Part shown: in pieces, positions 56,237 through 64,000 of the stretch | How positions within the stretch are numbered: the stretch's first letter is position 1 | Layout: each line of letters opens with the position of its first letter | Source: Rhodospirillales bacterium | GTDB taxonomy: Bacteria > Pseudomonadota > Alphaproteobacteria > Rhodospirillales > Magnetospirillaceae | Length of the DNA: 64,000 nt | Reading direction: 5' to 3' | NCBI GenBank assembly: GCA_019455065.1 | Contig: JACFNC010000004.1 | Span: 124,001-188,000, forward strand | Notes under the pieces: generated by a model | Told to the model about the DNA's origin: nothing | The model's database searches: none | What the model saw: only the letters and a program-made list of their open reading frames with translations | Program-made: the position numbers and the translations under genes

Positions 56237-57025
56237 TCAGGGCAGGCGGGCAGCGTCCGCAAGCGCCTTGTAGTAGGAGACGTTGGTGCGCACCAGATCG
56301 TTCGGCAGGTCCTGCCGCGCAAGCCGTTCGGCCCCGCTCACGTCGCCCTTCAGCGCCATGACCAGCGCCAGATTCTGGCGCACCTGGGCGGTCGCCTTCG
56401 GCTGATCGGCGGCCAGCCGCAGCAACCGCTCCGCGTCGTCGAGATCGCCTGCCTGCGCGCGCGAGAGGCCAAGATTGTTGAGGACCAGGGGGTTGTCCGG
56501 AGACAGGGCGAGGGCCTGCCGGTGGGCGGCGGCGCCGTCGTCGTAGCGCCGCTGGTAATCATAGGCGACGCCCAGCGCCGACCAGGTCTCCCAGTTCTCG
56601 GGGGCCTGTTCCCTTGCCTGCAGCAGCGTTCGCACGGCCACGTTGGGGCGGTCCTGGGCGAGATAGGCCTTGCCCAGTTCCGTCAGCATCGCGGCGTCGC
56701 CCGGCGCACGCTCCAGGGACGCCTGGCCGAGATCGACGGCCTGCTGCGCCAGACCGCCATAGCGCAGGACACGCATCAGCTTGAGCAGAACCGCCCGGTC
56801 CCCGGGATTGCGCTGGAACAGCGTCTTGTAGTGACCGGCCGCGGTCTTGTAGTCGTAGCCCGCCTCGGCAGCCTCGGCCGCCCTGCGCAGCGACGGCTCG
56901 ATCACCTCGGTGAGGTTCGGCCGCGGGGGATCCGCGAGAAAGGGATTGCAGGCGCCGAGCGCCCCCGCCAGCAGCACGGTCGCGACAGAACGGCCAGAGT
57001 ATTCAACGACGCGATAAGAAAACAT
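56237..57025 (-). CDS. tadD: TPR lipoprotein TadD
   Basis: A 262-residue lipoprotein with lipobox LGAC (C26). At least four tetratricopeptide units follow, for example AGHYKTLFQRNPGDRAVLLKL, AMLTELGKAYLAQDRPNVAV and PLVLNNLGLSRAQAGDLDDAERLL. In Tad systems TadD is the secretin pilotin or assembly factor. Here it lies on the opposite strand, convergent with tadC (11 bp apart), so it has its own promoter in the 169-bp gap shared with the next gene. Confidence 0.9.
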   Translation of the reverse strand: MFSYRVVEYSGRSVATVLLAGALGACNPFLADPPRPNLTEVIEPSLRRAAEAAEAGYDYKTAAGHYKTLFQRNPGDRAVLLKLMRVLRYGGLAQQAVDLGQASLERAPGDAAMLTELGKAYLAQDRPNVAVRTLLQAREQAPENWETWSALGVAYDYQRRYDDGAAAHRQALALSPDNPLVLNNLGLSRAQAGDLDDAERLLRLAADQPKATAQVRQNLALVMALKGDVSGAERLARQDLPNDLVRTNVSYYKALADAARLP

Positions 57026-57194
57026 CTTCGAAAGTCCCTGGCTATCGGAGGAATCGGAACCTCAAGAACGAGTTATAGTCCGCTCCTTTCCCATCAGCAA
57101 GGCCAAGCGAAAGAGACGCGAGCATTGAGCGTTTTTTTGATATATAGTAGCGACCTTCAGGCCGATGCCTGAACGATTGACGGGAGACTAAGAG

Positions 57195-57632
57195 ATGCGC
57201 CGGCTTTTGTCGTTGATTGCTGTGACGGTCGTCATTGCCGGGGCGGCGGTGGCCGCCGAACCGCTGGTCGTCACCTGGGACAAGGCCCACCTGCTGCGCC
57301 TTTCCAAGGATGCGGCGCAAGTCATCATCGGCAACCCGGCCTATGTCGACGCCACCATCGAGAGCCCGCGCGTGCTGACGCTGTTCGGCAAGCAGCCAGG
57401 CGAAACCAACATCATCGTCCTCGACTCCCGGAATCGCACCATTCTCGAGCGCGCCGTGGTGGTCCATCCCGAGAGCGGACGGCGCGTATCCGTGATTAGC
57501 CCGCGCAAGGGAACCACCGGGGTCGCCGAGGTCAAGTACAGCTGTCCGGGGGGATGCACGCCAACCGAGATGGGGCAGGCACACGGGACACTCGCTCCGG
57601 TCTCCGAGCCGGCGCCCTCCAACGGAAACTAG
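57195..57632 (+). CDS. stand-alone pilus-assembly N-terminal-domain protein (CpaC-N-like)
   Basis: A 145-residue exported protein. The signal peptide ends near AVAAE, followed by one copy of the domain that forms the N-terminus of CpaC secretins: AHLLRLSKDAAQVIIGNPAYVDATIESPRVLTLFGKQPGETNIIVLD. It lacks the secretin channel domain. It ends with a short tail containing a CPGGC pair. It probably binds the secretin or the pilus periplasmically. It has its own strong terminator, so it is a monocistronic gene within the locus. Confidence 0.85.
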   Translation: MRRLLSLIAVTVVIAGAAVAAEPLVVTWDKAHLLRLSKDAAQVIIGNPAYVDATIESPRVLTLFGKQPGETNIIVLDSRNRTILERAVVVHPESGRRVSVISPRKGTTGVAEVKYSCPGGCTPTEMGQAHGTLAPVSEPAPSNGN

Positions 57633-57655
57633 GCGGCGGATCGGCCGCCGACACT

Positions 57656-57692
57656 GCCCCGCGCCGCAGTTCGCGGCGTGGGGCTTTGTTTT
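57656..57692 (+). terminator. rho-independent terminator after the CpaC-N-like gene
   Basis: The 12-bp arms GCCCCGCGCCGC and GCGGCGTGGGGC (one G-T wobble) enclose a 5-nt loop and are followed by TTTGTTTT. It lies about 24 bp after the stop codon. Confidence 0.9.
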
Positions 57693-57769
57693 GTGACCGC
57701 CGTCATAGCCTCCAATCGCTCCCCTAAGCTTTGCTGGGATCGGCATCGAGCGGTTGGAGATTTTGCGTC

Positions 57770-59011
57770 ATGGCGGGGTCGCGCAGGACGATCAAATCCT
57801 TCTACGGGGCGTCGGGCGGTTCGATCGCCACGATCGCGGCGGTGACGCTGCCGGTCATCGTGGGATTCCTGGGGCTGGGGGTCGATGTGGCCACCTGGTA
57901 CGTCGAGCGCCGCGCGCTGCAGACGGATGCCGACGCCGCCGCATTCGGGGCCGCGATCCATTACGCCGGAGGGGGGAACGACCTCGGCGCCATCGCCCTC
58001 GCCGAGGCGCAGCGGAACGGATTCGGGGGTGGCTCGACCGACATCACCGTCAACCACCCTCCGGTCACGGGCCCCAATGTCGGCAACGCCAAGGCGGTCG
58101 AGGTGATCGTCCGCCAGCCGGCCCAGCTCTTCTTTTCGAGATATTTTCTCGATTCCTTCCTGGTCAGCGCGCGCAGCGTGGCCGCCGCCGGGCGGACCGG
58201 GGAGTTCTGCGTGGTCGGGCTCGAGCGCACCGCCAGCAAGGCGGTGGAACTGTCGGGCGGGTCCAACGCCACATTGGGCTGCGGGGTCGCCGTGAATTCC
58301 CAGAACCCTTCCGCCCTTTACATGGCGGGAAATTCCAGTTTGGACGCCTCGCCCGTTTCCATTTCAGGCAGCTACCAACTCGGCAGCAACACGGTCATCA
58401 CCTCGACTCCCGACGTCAACATGCCGCCCGTCGAGGATCCCTACGAGGATTTGGTGGCGCCGACGCCCAGCGCCTGCGACTACACCAACGCATCGATTTT
58501 TGGCGGCACGATTTCGCCGGGGGTCTACTGCAACGGCCTCGATCTCAAGGGAGCGGTCCTGCTGCAGCCGGGCGTCTACGTCATCGACGGGGGCGATTTG
58601 AAGGTCAACGCGGGGGCAATCGTCACCGGAACCGACGTTACGATCATCCTGACCAACACGCCGCTCAGCAGCGGCGGATGGGGCACGGTTGGAATCAACG
58701 GTAGTGCGATGGTCACGCTGGCGGCGCCCAGCACCGGACCGTGGGCGGGAGTGGTGTTCTACGGGGACCGCAACGCGCCGGCGAGCGACGTCAACCTGTT
58801 CAACGGCGGGGCCAACCTGCAATTGACCGGTGTTCTGTATTTTCCGAGCCAGGAACTTCAGTTCACCGGCGGCAGCGCGGTGGGTGGTGCGGTGTGCACC
58901 CACCTCATCGCCCGTACGGTCAATTTCGGCGGCAACGCCATCGTGAAGAACAATTGCGATACGGCGGGCACGCGGCACCTCGGTCGCCTCAAGCCAACGT
59001 TGATCGAATGA
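57770..59011 (+). CDS. tadG: TadG-like pilus-associated protein
   Basis: A 413-residue protein with the TadG N-terminus: a basic start, GGSIATIAAVTLPVIVGFLGLGVDVATWY (membrane anchor) and ERRALQTDADAAAFGAA. The remainder is a large periplasmic beta-rich domain with repeated short strands (SPGVYCNGLDLKGAVLLQPGVYVIDGG) suggestive of a beta-helix, and cysteines that may pair. The start is taken at ATG 57770; a TTG at 57731 is less likely. Its stop overlaps tadE in ATGA. A role in anchoring or tip assembly of Flp pili is known for the family only in outline. Confidence 0.85.
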   Translation: MAGSRRTIKSFYGASGGSIATIAAVTLPVIVGFLGLGVDVATWYVERRALQTDADAAAFGAAIHYAGGGNDLGAIALAEAQRNGFGGGSTDITVNHPPVTGPNVGNAKAVEVIVRQPAQLFFSRYFLDSFLVSARSVAAAGRTGEFCVVGLERTASKAVELSGGSNATLGCGVAVNSQNPSALYMAGNSSLDASPVSISGSYQLGSNTVITSTPDVNMPPVEDPYEDLVAPTPSACDYTNASIFGGTISPGVYCNGLDLKGAVLLQPGVYVIDGGDLKVNAGAIVTGTDVTIILTNTPLSSGGWGTVGINGSAMVTLAAPSTGPWAGVVFYGDRNAPASDVNLFNGGANLQLTGVLYFPSQELQFTGGSAVGGAVCTHLIARTVNFGGNAIVKNNCDTAGTRHLGRLKPTLIE

Positions 59012-59460
59012 GCATGAGAATTTTCAAAGCGGGCTGCGACCGCGGCACCGTCGCCACAGAATTCGCCTTCGTGGTCCCAATCTTGTTTTTCGCCCTGGTG
59101 GCGGTCAGTGACCTCGCCCTGGCCTGGTGGGTGGCGGGGCAGCTTTCCAACGGTGCCCGCGCCGGCGTGCAATACGCGCTCAGCAACAGCAGTGACGCCA
59201 GCGGCATCTCGGCGGCGGTACGAAATGCGGGGATTGGCGACGGCGTGACCAGTTCGCCCTCCTTTTCCGTAGCGTCCCGGCGCTTCTGCGAGTGTGCGGG
59301 CGAGGGCGAGGTGAGTTGCGGTAGCGGCTGCGCCAGTGGCGATCCGAGCCGCATGTTCGTCGAAGTGACGGCGAACGTCACCTACCTGCCGCTTTTCCCC
59401 TATCCCGTGCTGGGCGACGCGCTGCCTTTGAGCGGATCGGCGGTTCTTCAGGTTCAGTAA
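59008..59460 (+). CDS. tadE: TadE-like pseudopilin
   Basis: A 150-residue protein with a prepilin-like N-terminus: a basic leader, then GTVATEFAFVVPILFFALVAVSDLALAWW containing the glutamate of TadE proteins. A short periplasmic domain has a cysteine-rich loop (CECAGEGEVSCGSGC). The ATG overlaps the tadG stop by 4 bp (59008-59011). It is likely processed by the same peptidase as Flp. Confidence 0.9.
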   Translation: MSMRIFKAGCDRGTVATEFAFVVPILFFALVAVSDLALAWWVAGQLSNGARAGVQYALSNSSDASGISAAVRNAGIGDGVTSSPSFSVASRRFCECAGEGEVSCGSGCASGDPSRMFVEVTANVTYLPLFPYPVLGDALPLSGSAVLQVQ

Positions 59461-59562
59461 GCGGCAGCCTGCCGGCTTGTCACCGCCTTCTTTCCGGGCG
59501 ATAAAAACCTCGGTTGCGCAACCGATGCCTGCGCCGGTTCGTCCGAGGGAGAAGGAAAGACC

Positions 59563-61110
59563 ATGTGGACCTGGCTGGGAATGGCCGTCTACGTGCTGGT
59601 CGCCGCGGCGCTCGCGCTTGCCGTTCCCGCTGAGGTTCTGTCGCCGGGCAGTGCTCATTTCTTCGCCCTGCTTGGCGCCATCGGGCTGTGGCGCTACGGC
59701 TGGGCCGGCGTTCATCTGTTGCGCGCCTTCATCTACGTGACGTGGCGGTTCCCCGCCTTGCGCGAGGCCGCCCGGCATTCGCAGGCGCCGTTGCCCCCGC
59801 TCTACGTCGTGGTCACCGCCTATCGCCAGGAGACGTCCGTGACTCGGCGGGTGTTCGCGGCCTTGCTCGACGAGGCCCGATCGTGTGGGTGCGGCATGAC
59901 GGTGGTGGCGGCGGTGACCGATCCGGCCGAACGGGTTCTGCTCGAGACCATGTTTCGGGCCAGCGCGCCTCATGGCGTTTCGTTGGTGACGATGGAGCAG
60001 GACGGCACCGGCAAGCGTTCGGCCCTTGCCGAGGGCTTGCGGGCGATCTCCCGACGCATGCCGCCGGACGACGCCGTGGTGCTGCTCATGGACGGCGACA
60101 CCCTTCTGCCGCCCGGCGCTCTTGCCGCATCACTGCCGTTCTTCAGCGTGTTCCCGGCAATCGGCGCCGTGACCACCGACCTGCGTGCCGAGGTGACCGG
60201 TTCGCCATGGGCCGCGGACTGGTACGACCTGCGCTATGCGCAGCGCCATCTCCTGATGTCGTCGCTCAGTCTCTCGGATCGCCTGCTGGTGCTGACGGGG
60301 AGGTGCTCGCTGTTCCGCGCGTCCCTGGCCACCCGACCCGACTTCATCGCCGCCATCGAGGACGACCGGCTGCGGCATTGGCGCTATGGATCGCTGCGGT
60401 TCCTGACCGGGGACGACAAGTCCACCTGGTACTGGCTGCTGAAGCACCGCCACGCGATGCTCTACTTGCCGGATGTGCGGGTGGTGTCGCTGGAGGACAT
60501 GCCGCGCCGGCGGTTCCTCGCCGATTCGGCGCAGCGGATGCGGCGCTGGTATGGCAATATGCTACGCAACAACGGGCGCGCCCTGCGCCTTGGTCCGCGC
60601 CGGGTTCGACCCTTCGTGTGGTGGTGTCTGCTGGATCAGCGGGTCTCCATGTGGACCAGCCTGGCCGGGCCGGCTTTCGTGCTGACGGCCGCGCTGTTCG
60701 CGAAGGCGGCGCTGCTGCCGGCCTACCTGCTGTGGGTGATGGTAAGCCGCCTGGTTTTCGCGATCGGTCTTGGGGCCATACGCGGCCGGTTCACCCCTCG
60801 CTGGCCCTTGCTGCTCTACTACAATCAAGTCGTGGGGGCGGTGCTCAAGGTCGTGGCCGGCTTCAACCTGGACCGCCAGGAATGGGGGCGGCAGAAGGTG
60901 ACCTTCCCGTCGATGCCGCGGCGGGCGGGCCTCTGGGGTATCTATATCACGCTGCTGGCCAGCGCCCTGTTCCTCTACGTCACCTCCGCCACCACGGCAA
61001 GCCTGGACCCGCCGAATTGGCTGCTCGTCTCGGGGGCGTTCGCAGGGCTCGAGCACGTTCTGGCTGAATGGGCCGTGGATGCGGCCTGGGCCGGGGAGAC
61101 GCCGCCATGA
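59563..61110 (+). CDS. membrane glycosyltransferase, Alg8-like (GT2 polysaccharide synthase)
   Basis: A 515-residue processive-type GT2. It has N-terminal membrane helices (about 5-60), then a cytoplasmic catalytic domain with VVVTAYRQE, the metal-binding DGD (177-179), TGDD (282-285, catalytic base) and QRMRRW (324-329, product-binding QxxRW), and three to four C-terminal helices. The order and the paired downstream PilZ/fusion protein match alginate synthase Alg8 with Alg44 rather than cellulose synthase. SD GAGGGAGAAGG. The polymer made is unknown because no alginate-specific genes (algD, algG, algK, algE) are present. Confidence 0.85.
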   Translation: MWTWLGMAVYVLVAAALALAVPAEVLSPGSAHFFALLGAIGLWRYGWAGVHLLRAFIYVTWRFPALREAARHSQAPLPPLYVVVTAYRQETSVTRRVFAALLDEARSCGCGMTVVAAVTDPAERVLLETMFRASAPHGVSLVTMEQDGTGKRSALAEGLRAISRRMPPDDAVVLLMDGDTLLPPGALAASLPFFSVFPAIGAVTTDLRAEVTGSPWAADWYDLRYAQRHLLMSSLSLSDRLLVLTGRCSLFRASLATRPDFIAAIEDDRLRHWRYGSLRFLTGDDKSTWYWLLKHRHAMLYLPDVRVVSLEDMPRRRFLADSAQRMRRWYGNMLRNNGRALRLGPRRVRPFVWWCLLDQRVSMWTSLAGPAFVLTAALFAKAALLPAYLLWVMVSRLVFAIGLGAIRGRFTPRWPLLLYYNQVVGAVLKVVAGFNLDRQEWGRQKVTFPSMPRRAGLWGIYITLLASALFLYVTSATTASLDPPNWLLVSGAFAGLEHVLAEWAVDAAWAGETPP

Positions 61111-62696
61111 AGGATGTTCCAGACCCCCCACGCGGCGGCCCCGAACGGTCGATCTTTCACGAGGCCCGCAGCCGCCGCGGGCTGTTGCGTTTCACCACGC
61201 CCCTCGAGGTCACCATCGAGGGCCGGACCCTGGTGGCGGCCGACTGGTCGCTCGGCGGCTTTTCCTTCGTCGACGCGGAGCAGGCGTGGCATCCGGGAAG
61301 CGAACGCGTCGTGCGCCTCGTTTTCCCGGGTAAAAATGTCGGGATCGTGTTCGACTGCCACTGCGCAGTGGTCCGGGTCACCAGGGACGGGCGGATTGGC
61401 TGGCGCTTCCTCGACCTCAAACCGGACCAGATGTCCTATCTGCGTTCGGCAGCGAACGCCGCCGCGACGGGGCAGGTTCTGGGGGCCGAGAGCGCGCTGG
61501 CGCTCGTCCAGTCCTCCGCCTCGCGGGCGGGCGGCGGAGCGTCCGGCCCCGCTCCCGGTGAGGAGGGGGCGGGACGGGGCCGCAACCTCGGCTATCTGCT
61601 TCTCGTGCTCGGGGGACTGGTTCTGGCAACGGTGGTCGGCCTGTCGTTGTACGGTCGGCTGCTGACCGTGCAATCCGACTTCGCGGCGGTGTCCGGGACC
61701 CTGGCAAGGGTTTCCGCCGCGGGCGATGGGTTCGTTCGCGGCCCCCTCCCGCCGCTCGGCCAGCGTGTTTCTCCCGGCGAGACCTTGTTCACCATTGGCG
61801 ATCCGGAACTGGACGCGAAGATGCGTCTGGCCGAGGCGGAGGTGGAGCGCCAGGAGGCCGAGGTCGCCTCGATGCGGCGGCGCCACCGGCAGGCCGTGGA
61901 CTTCCTCGGCCGCTACGCGGCGTTGGCCGACGCCGCCCTGGCCCAGGCGCAGGCCGAGCTGGCGGGCGCCGAGGCGGCCCGCCGGGCGAGCGTGCGCGAA
62001 GCGGACCGGGTCGATGCCCTGCATCGCGGCGGGCATGCCTCCGCCGCCGCGGTCGATCAGGCGACCAGACGGCGACTGGAGGGCGACAGCGGCGTCGCGG
62101 CGGCCAGGGCGGCGGTCGCGGCGGCAACGACCAACGCCGCCATTGCAGGCGAGGGCCGGTTCTTCACCGGCAGCCGCATCGAGGGCCGCGAGCCCCACGA
62201 GCTGGCCGAGGACCTTGCGGTCGCCGAGGCCGAACTCGCCTTCCTGCGCGCCCGGCGGTCCGTCCTCGCCGAGCGGCGCGAGGAACTGCGGGTGGCCAGC
62301 CCTTGCGCCTGTATGGTCCACGCGGTGCTGCTGCATGAAGGCGAATGGGTGCGGGGCGGAGCGCCGGCGCTGCTGCTGGTGGGGCCGCACGACGTCGGCC
62401 CGACCGTCGTCGCCAAGGTGCCGCTGACGCAGGCCCTGAAGCTGAACATCGGCGGCCGCGCAAACATTCTGCTTGCGACCGAGAGCGCCCCGCGCGACGG
62501 GGTGATCGACGAGATCAGTTTGACCCTGCCGCCTCTTGCCCGCCCGGGATTGCCCGACGCGGTCGATCTCGACCCGCATTTCGCCAGCGTCGTCGTGCGC
62601 TTGCCGGGGACCGAGACGGCGCCCGTCGGGACGCCCGCCCAGGTGATTTTTCCGATGCCGTTCAAAAGAGCGGTCTTCGCCTGGTTCGGGCTTTGA
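61107..62696 (+). CDS. PilZ-domain / membrane-fusion protein, Alg44-like
   Basis: A 529-residue inner-membrane protein. Residues about 20-110 are a PilZ c-di-GMP-binding domain with both motifs, RGLLR (R24, R28) and DWSLGG (D46, S48, G51). One membrane helix follows (about 165-188), then an HlyD-like periplasmic part with a lipoyl half (RVSAAGDGFVRG), a long alanine-rich coiled coil (about 230-345) and the closing lipoyl and barrel segments (VASPCACMVHAVLLHEGEWV). This domain order is that of Alg44, which activates the synthase when c-di-GMP binds and spans the periplasm. The ATG overlaps the synthase stop (61107-61110). Confidence 0.88.
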   Translation: MKDVPDPPRGGPERSIFHEARSRRGLLRFTTPLEVTIEGRTLVAADWSLGGFSFVDAEQAWHPGSERVVRLVFPGKNVGIVFDCHCAVVRVTRDGRIGWRFLDLKPDQMSYLRSAANAAATGQVLGAESALALVQSSASRAGGGASGPAPGEEGAGRGRNLGYLLLVLGGLVLATVVGLSLYGRLLTVQSDFAAVSGTLARVSAAGDGFVRGPLPPLGQRVSPGETLFTIGDPELDAKMRLAEAEVERQEAEVASMRRRHRQAVDFLGRYAALADAALAQAQAELAGAEAARRASVREADRVDALHRGGHASAAAVDQATRRRLEGDSGVAAARAAVAAATTNAAIAGEGRFFTGSRIEGREPHELAEDLAVAEAELAFLRARRSVLAERREELRVASPCACMVHAVLLHEGEWVRGGAPALLLVGPHDVGPTVVAKVPLTQALKLNIGGRANILLATESAPRDGVIDEISLTLPPLARPGLPDAVDLDPHFASVVVRLPGTETAPVGTPAQVIFPMPFKRAVFAWFGL

Positions 62697-62711
62697 TCGC
62701 GGGCGGCGCGG

Positions 62712-64000
62712 TCACAAGAAGCCATAGGGATCGACGTCCACCTGCAAACGCACGCCGCCGGGAATTTCCGCGGTGGACAGCCACCCCCGTAGCGTCGCCT
62801 GCACGTTCACCCGGCGCTCCGCCCTGAGCAGCAGCCGCACCCGATGGCGGCCGCGCAGCATGGCGAGCGGCGCCGGGGCCGGGCCAAGCACCGTCACCCC
62901 GGGGAGGCGCGGTGCCGAACGGGCAAGCCGGCGGGCGACCGCGTCGACGCGCGCGGCATCGGCGCCCGAAACGATCAGCGCCGCCAGCTTGCCGAAGGGG
63001 GGCATGCCGGCGGCGCGCCGCCCCGCCGCCTCCTCGGCGTAGAAGCGCTCGGCGTCGCCCGAGACCAGGGCCTGCATGACCGGATGGTCGGGCTGATAGG
63101 TCTGCAACAGCACCCGGCCGGGGTGTTCGGAGCGGCCGGCGCGTCCCGCCACCTGGGCCAGCAGCTGATAGGTGCGCTCCGCGGCGCGCAGGTCTCCCCC
63201 GGCCAGCCCCAGATCGGCGTCGATCACCCCGACCAGGGTGAGCAGCGGGAAGTGATGCCCCTTGGCGACGATCTGCGTGCCCACCAGCAAATCGAGTTCC
63301 CGCGCCTCCATGCGGCGCACGAGTTCCGCCGCGGCGGCGGGCGAGGCCACGGTGTCGCTGGCCATGATGGCGCAGCGGGCGTCGGGGAAACGCGCCGCGA
63401 CCTCTTCGTAGAGCCGTTCGACGCCGGGGCCGCAGGCGGCGAAGCTGTCGGCGGCGCCGCAGGACGGGCACAGGCTGGGCAGCCGCGCCTGATGGCCGCA
63501 ATGGTGGCACTGCAGGCGGCCGAGCAGGCGATGCTCGACCAGCCAGGCCGTGCAGTTGGGGCATTGCAGCCGCATTCCGCATCCCCGGCACAGCGTCAGC
63601 GGCGCATAGCCGCGGCGATTGAGGAACAGCATCGCCTGCTCGCCGGCGGCCAGGGTCTCCTCCAGGGCGGCGAGCAGCGGCGGCGACAGCCAGGACCGCC
63701 GTGGCGGGCCGTTGCGGCGCATGTCGACGGCGGCGACGCCGGGCATGGCGGCGCCGGCGTGGCGGTCGGGAAGGTGCAGGCGCCGATAGCGCCCGGCCTG
63801 CACGTTGGCCTGCGTCTCCAGGCTCGGCGTGGCCGAGGCCAGGACCACCGGATGTTCGCCCAGCCGGCCGCGCACGACCGCCATGTCGCGGGCGTGATAG
63901 ATGGTCCCGTCCTCCTGCTTGAACGACGAGTCGTGCTCTTCGTCGACGACGATCAGTCCCAGGTCCGGATAAGGCAGGAACAGCGCGGAGCGGGCGCCGA
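62712..64000 (-). CDS. priA: primosomal protein N' (replication restart helicase), C-terminal part
   Basis: Superfamily 2 helicase that reloads the replisome at stalled forks. The visible part begins at the right edge of the window with the Walker B-like DEEH ([11 protein letters not shown]) and continues with the [10 protein letters not shown] motif, the zinc-binding cysteines [18 protein letters not shown] and CPSCG, then [12 protein letters not shown] and the arginine-finger motif QVAGRAGR, to a complete C-terminus. The N-terminal 3'-DNA-binding and Walker A regions lie beyond base 64000. It converges with the Alg44-like gene, 15 bp away. Confidence 0.96.
   Translation of the reverse strand, partial: GARSALFLPYPDLGLIVVDEEHDSSFKQEDGTIYHARDMAVVRGRLGEHPVVLASATPSLETQANVQAGRYRRLHLPDRHAGAAMPGVAAVDMRRNGPPRRSWLSPPLLAALEETLAAGEQAMLFLNRRGYAPLTLCRGCGMRLQCPNCTAWLVEHRLLGRLQCHHCGHQARLPSLCPSCGAADSFAACGPGVERLYEEVAARFPDARCAIMASDTVASPAAAAELVRRMEARELDLLVGTQIVAKGHHFPLLTLVGVIDADLGLAGGDLRAAERTYQLLAQVAGRAGRSEHPGRVLLQTYQPDHPVMQALVSGDAERFYAEEAAGRRAAGMPPFGKLAALIVSGADAARVDAVARRLARSAPRLPGVTVLGPAPAPLAMLRGRHRVRLLLRAERRVNVQATLRGWLSTAEIPGGVRLQVDVDPYGFL

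Overview
The window is GC-rich, gene-dense chromosome with no phage or insertion sequence. It looks like an alphaproteobacterium, most likely of the Rhodospirillales. Supporting signs are the purC-purS-purQ-purL-bolA-grxD gene set, an F1-ATPase inhibitor zeta (DUF1476) protein, a Caulobacter-type tad/cpa pilus locus, many GTGA/ATGA stop-start overlaps, and a 'GLDPRIH'-type palindromic intergenic repeat. The genus assignment is inference.

Layout. 1-7.1 kb is an envelope-polysaccharide region: galE (cut by the window edge), a fused GmhB-GmhA heptose enzyme, a UDP-HexNAc-type dehydrogenase, and a Wzc/GumC-type tyrosine kinase translationally coupled to a Tat-exported GH10 glycanase. 7.1-13.9 kb is a type I secretion cassette: an ABC transporter, an HlyD-type adaptor, and a 1162-residue beta-helix/RTX substrate with a recent internal duplication. 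14.2-31.8 kb holds the purine genes purC, purS, purQ and purL with bolA and grxD, all on the minus strand in the usual order but interrupted three times. tetR, a heme-copper-oxidase-like membrane protein and a PagL-like protein lie between purS and purQ. An 8.6-kb glycan-like module lies between purQ and purL. A chemoreceptor lies between bolA and grxD.

The 8.6-kb module is the most unusual part. Its plus-strand operon encodes a GDPD-like protein, a HAD phosphatase, a protein with two nucleotidyltransferase domains, and a third shorter nucleotidyltransferase-like protein. Its minus-strand operon encodes two paralogous ~600-residue polytopic membrane proteins and a family 2 glycosyltransferase, joined by 4-bp overlaps to the purQ stop codon. 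I infer that it makes and transfers an unidentified activated surface group.

31.9-47.7 kb is mixed: an orphan RTX protein, a Pit phosphate transporter with its DUF47 partner, a NUDIX hydrolase, a VapBC-like toxin-antitoxin pair, tRNA-Ser(UGA), methanethiol oxidase with a SCO-type copper chaperone, an NRDE protein, DUF1476, two further large membrane proteins, a UGM-like FAD enzyme, purB and a Crp-type regulator. 47.9-59.5 kb is a tad (Flp pilus) locus: flp, cpaBCDEF, tadBC, tadD (inverted), a stand-alone CpaC-N-domain gene, tadG and tadE. It is followed by an Alg8-like synthase and an Alg44-like PilZ/membrane-fusion protein, which suggests a c-di-GMP-activated exopolysaccharide beside an adhesive pilus. 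priA runs off the right edge.
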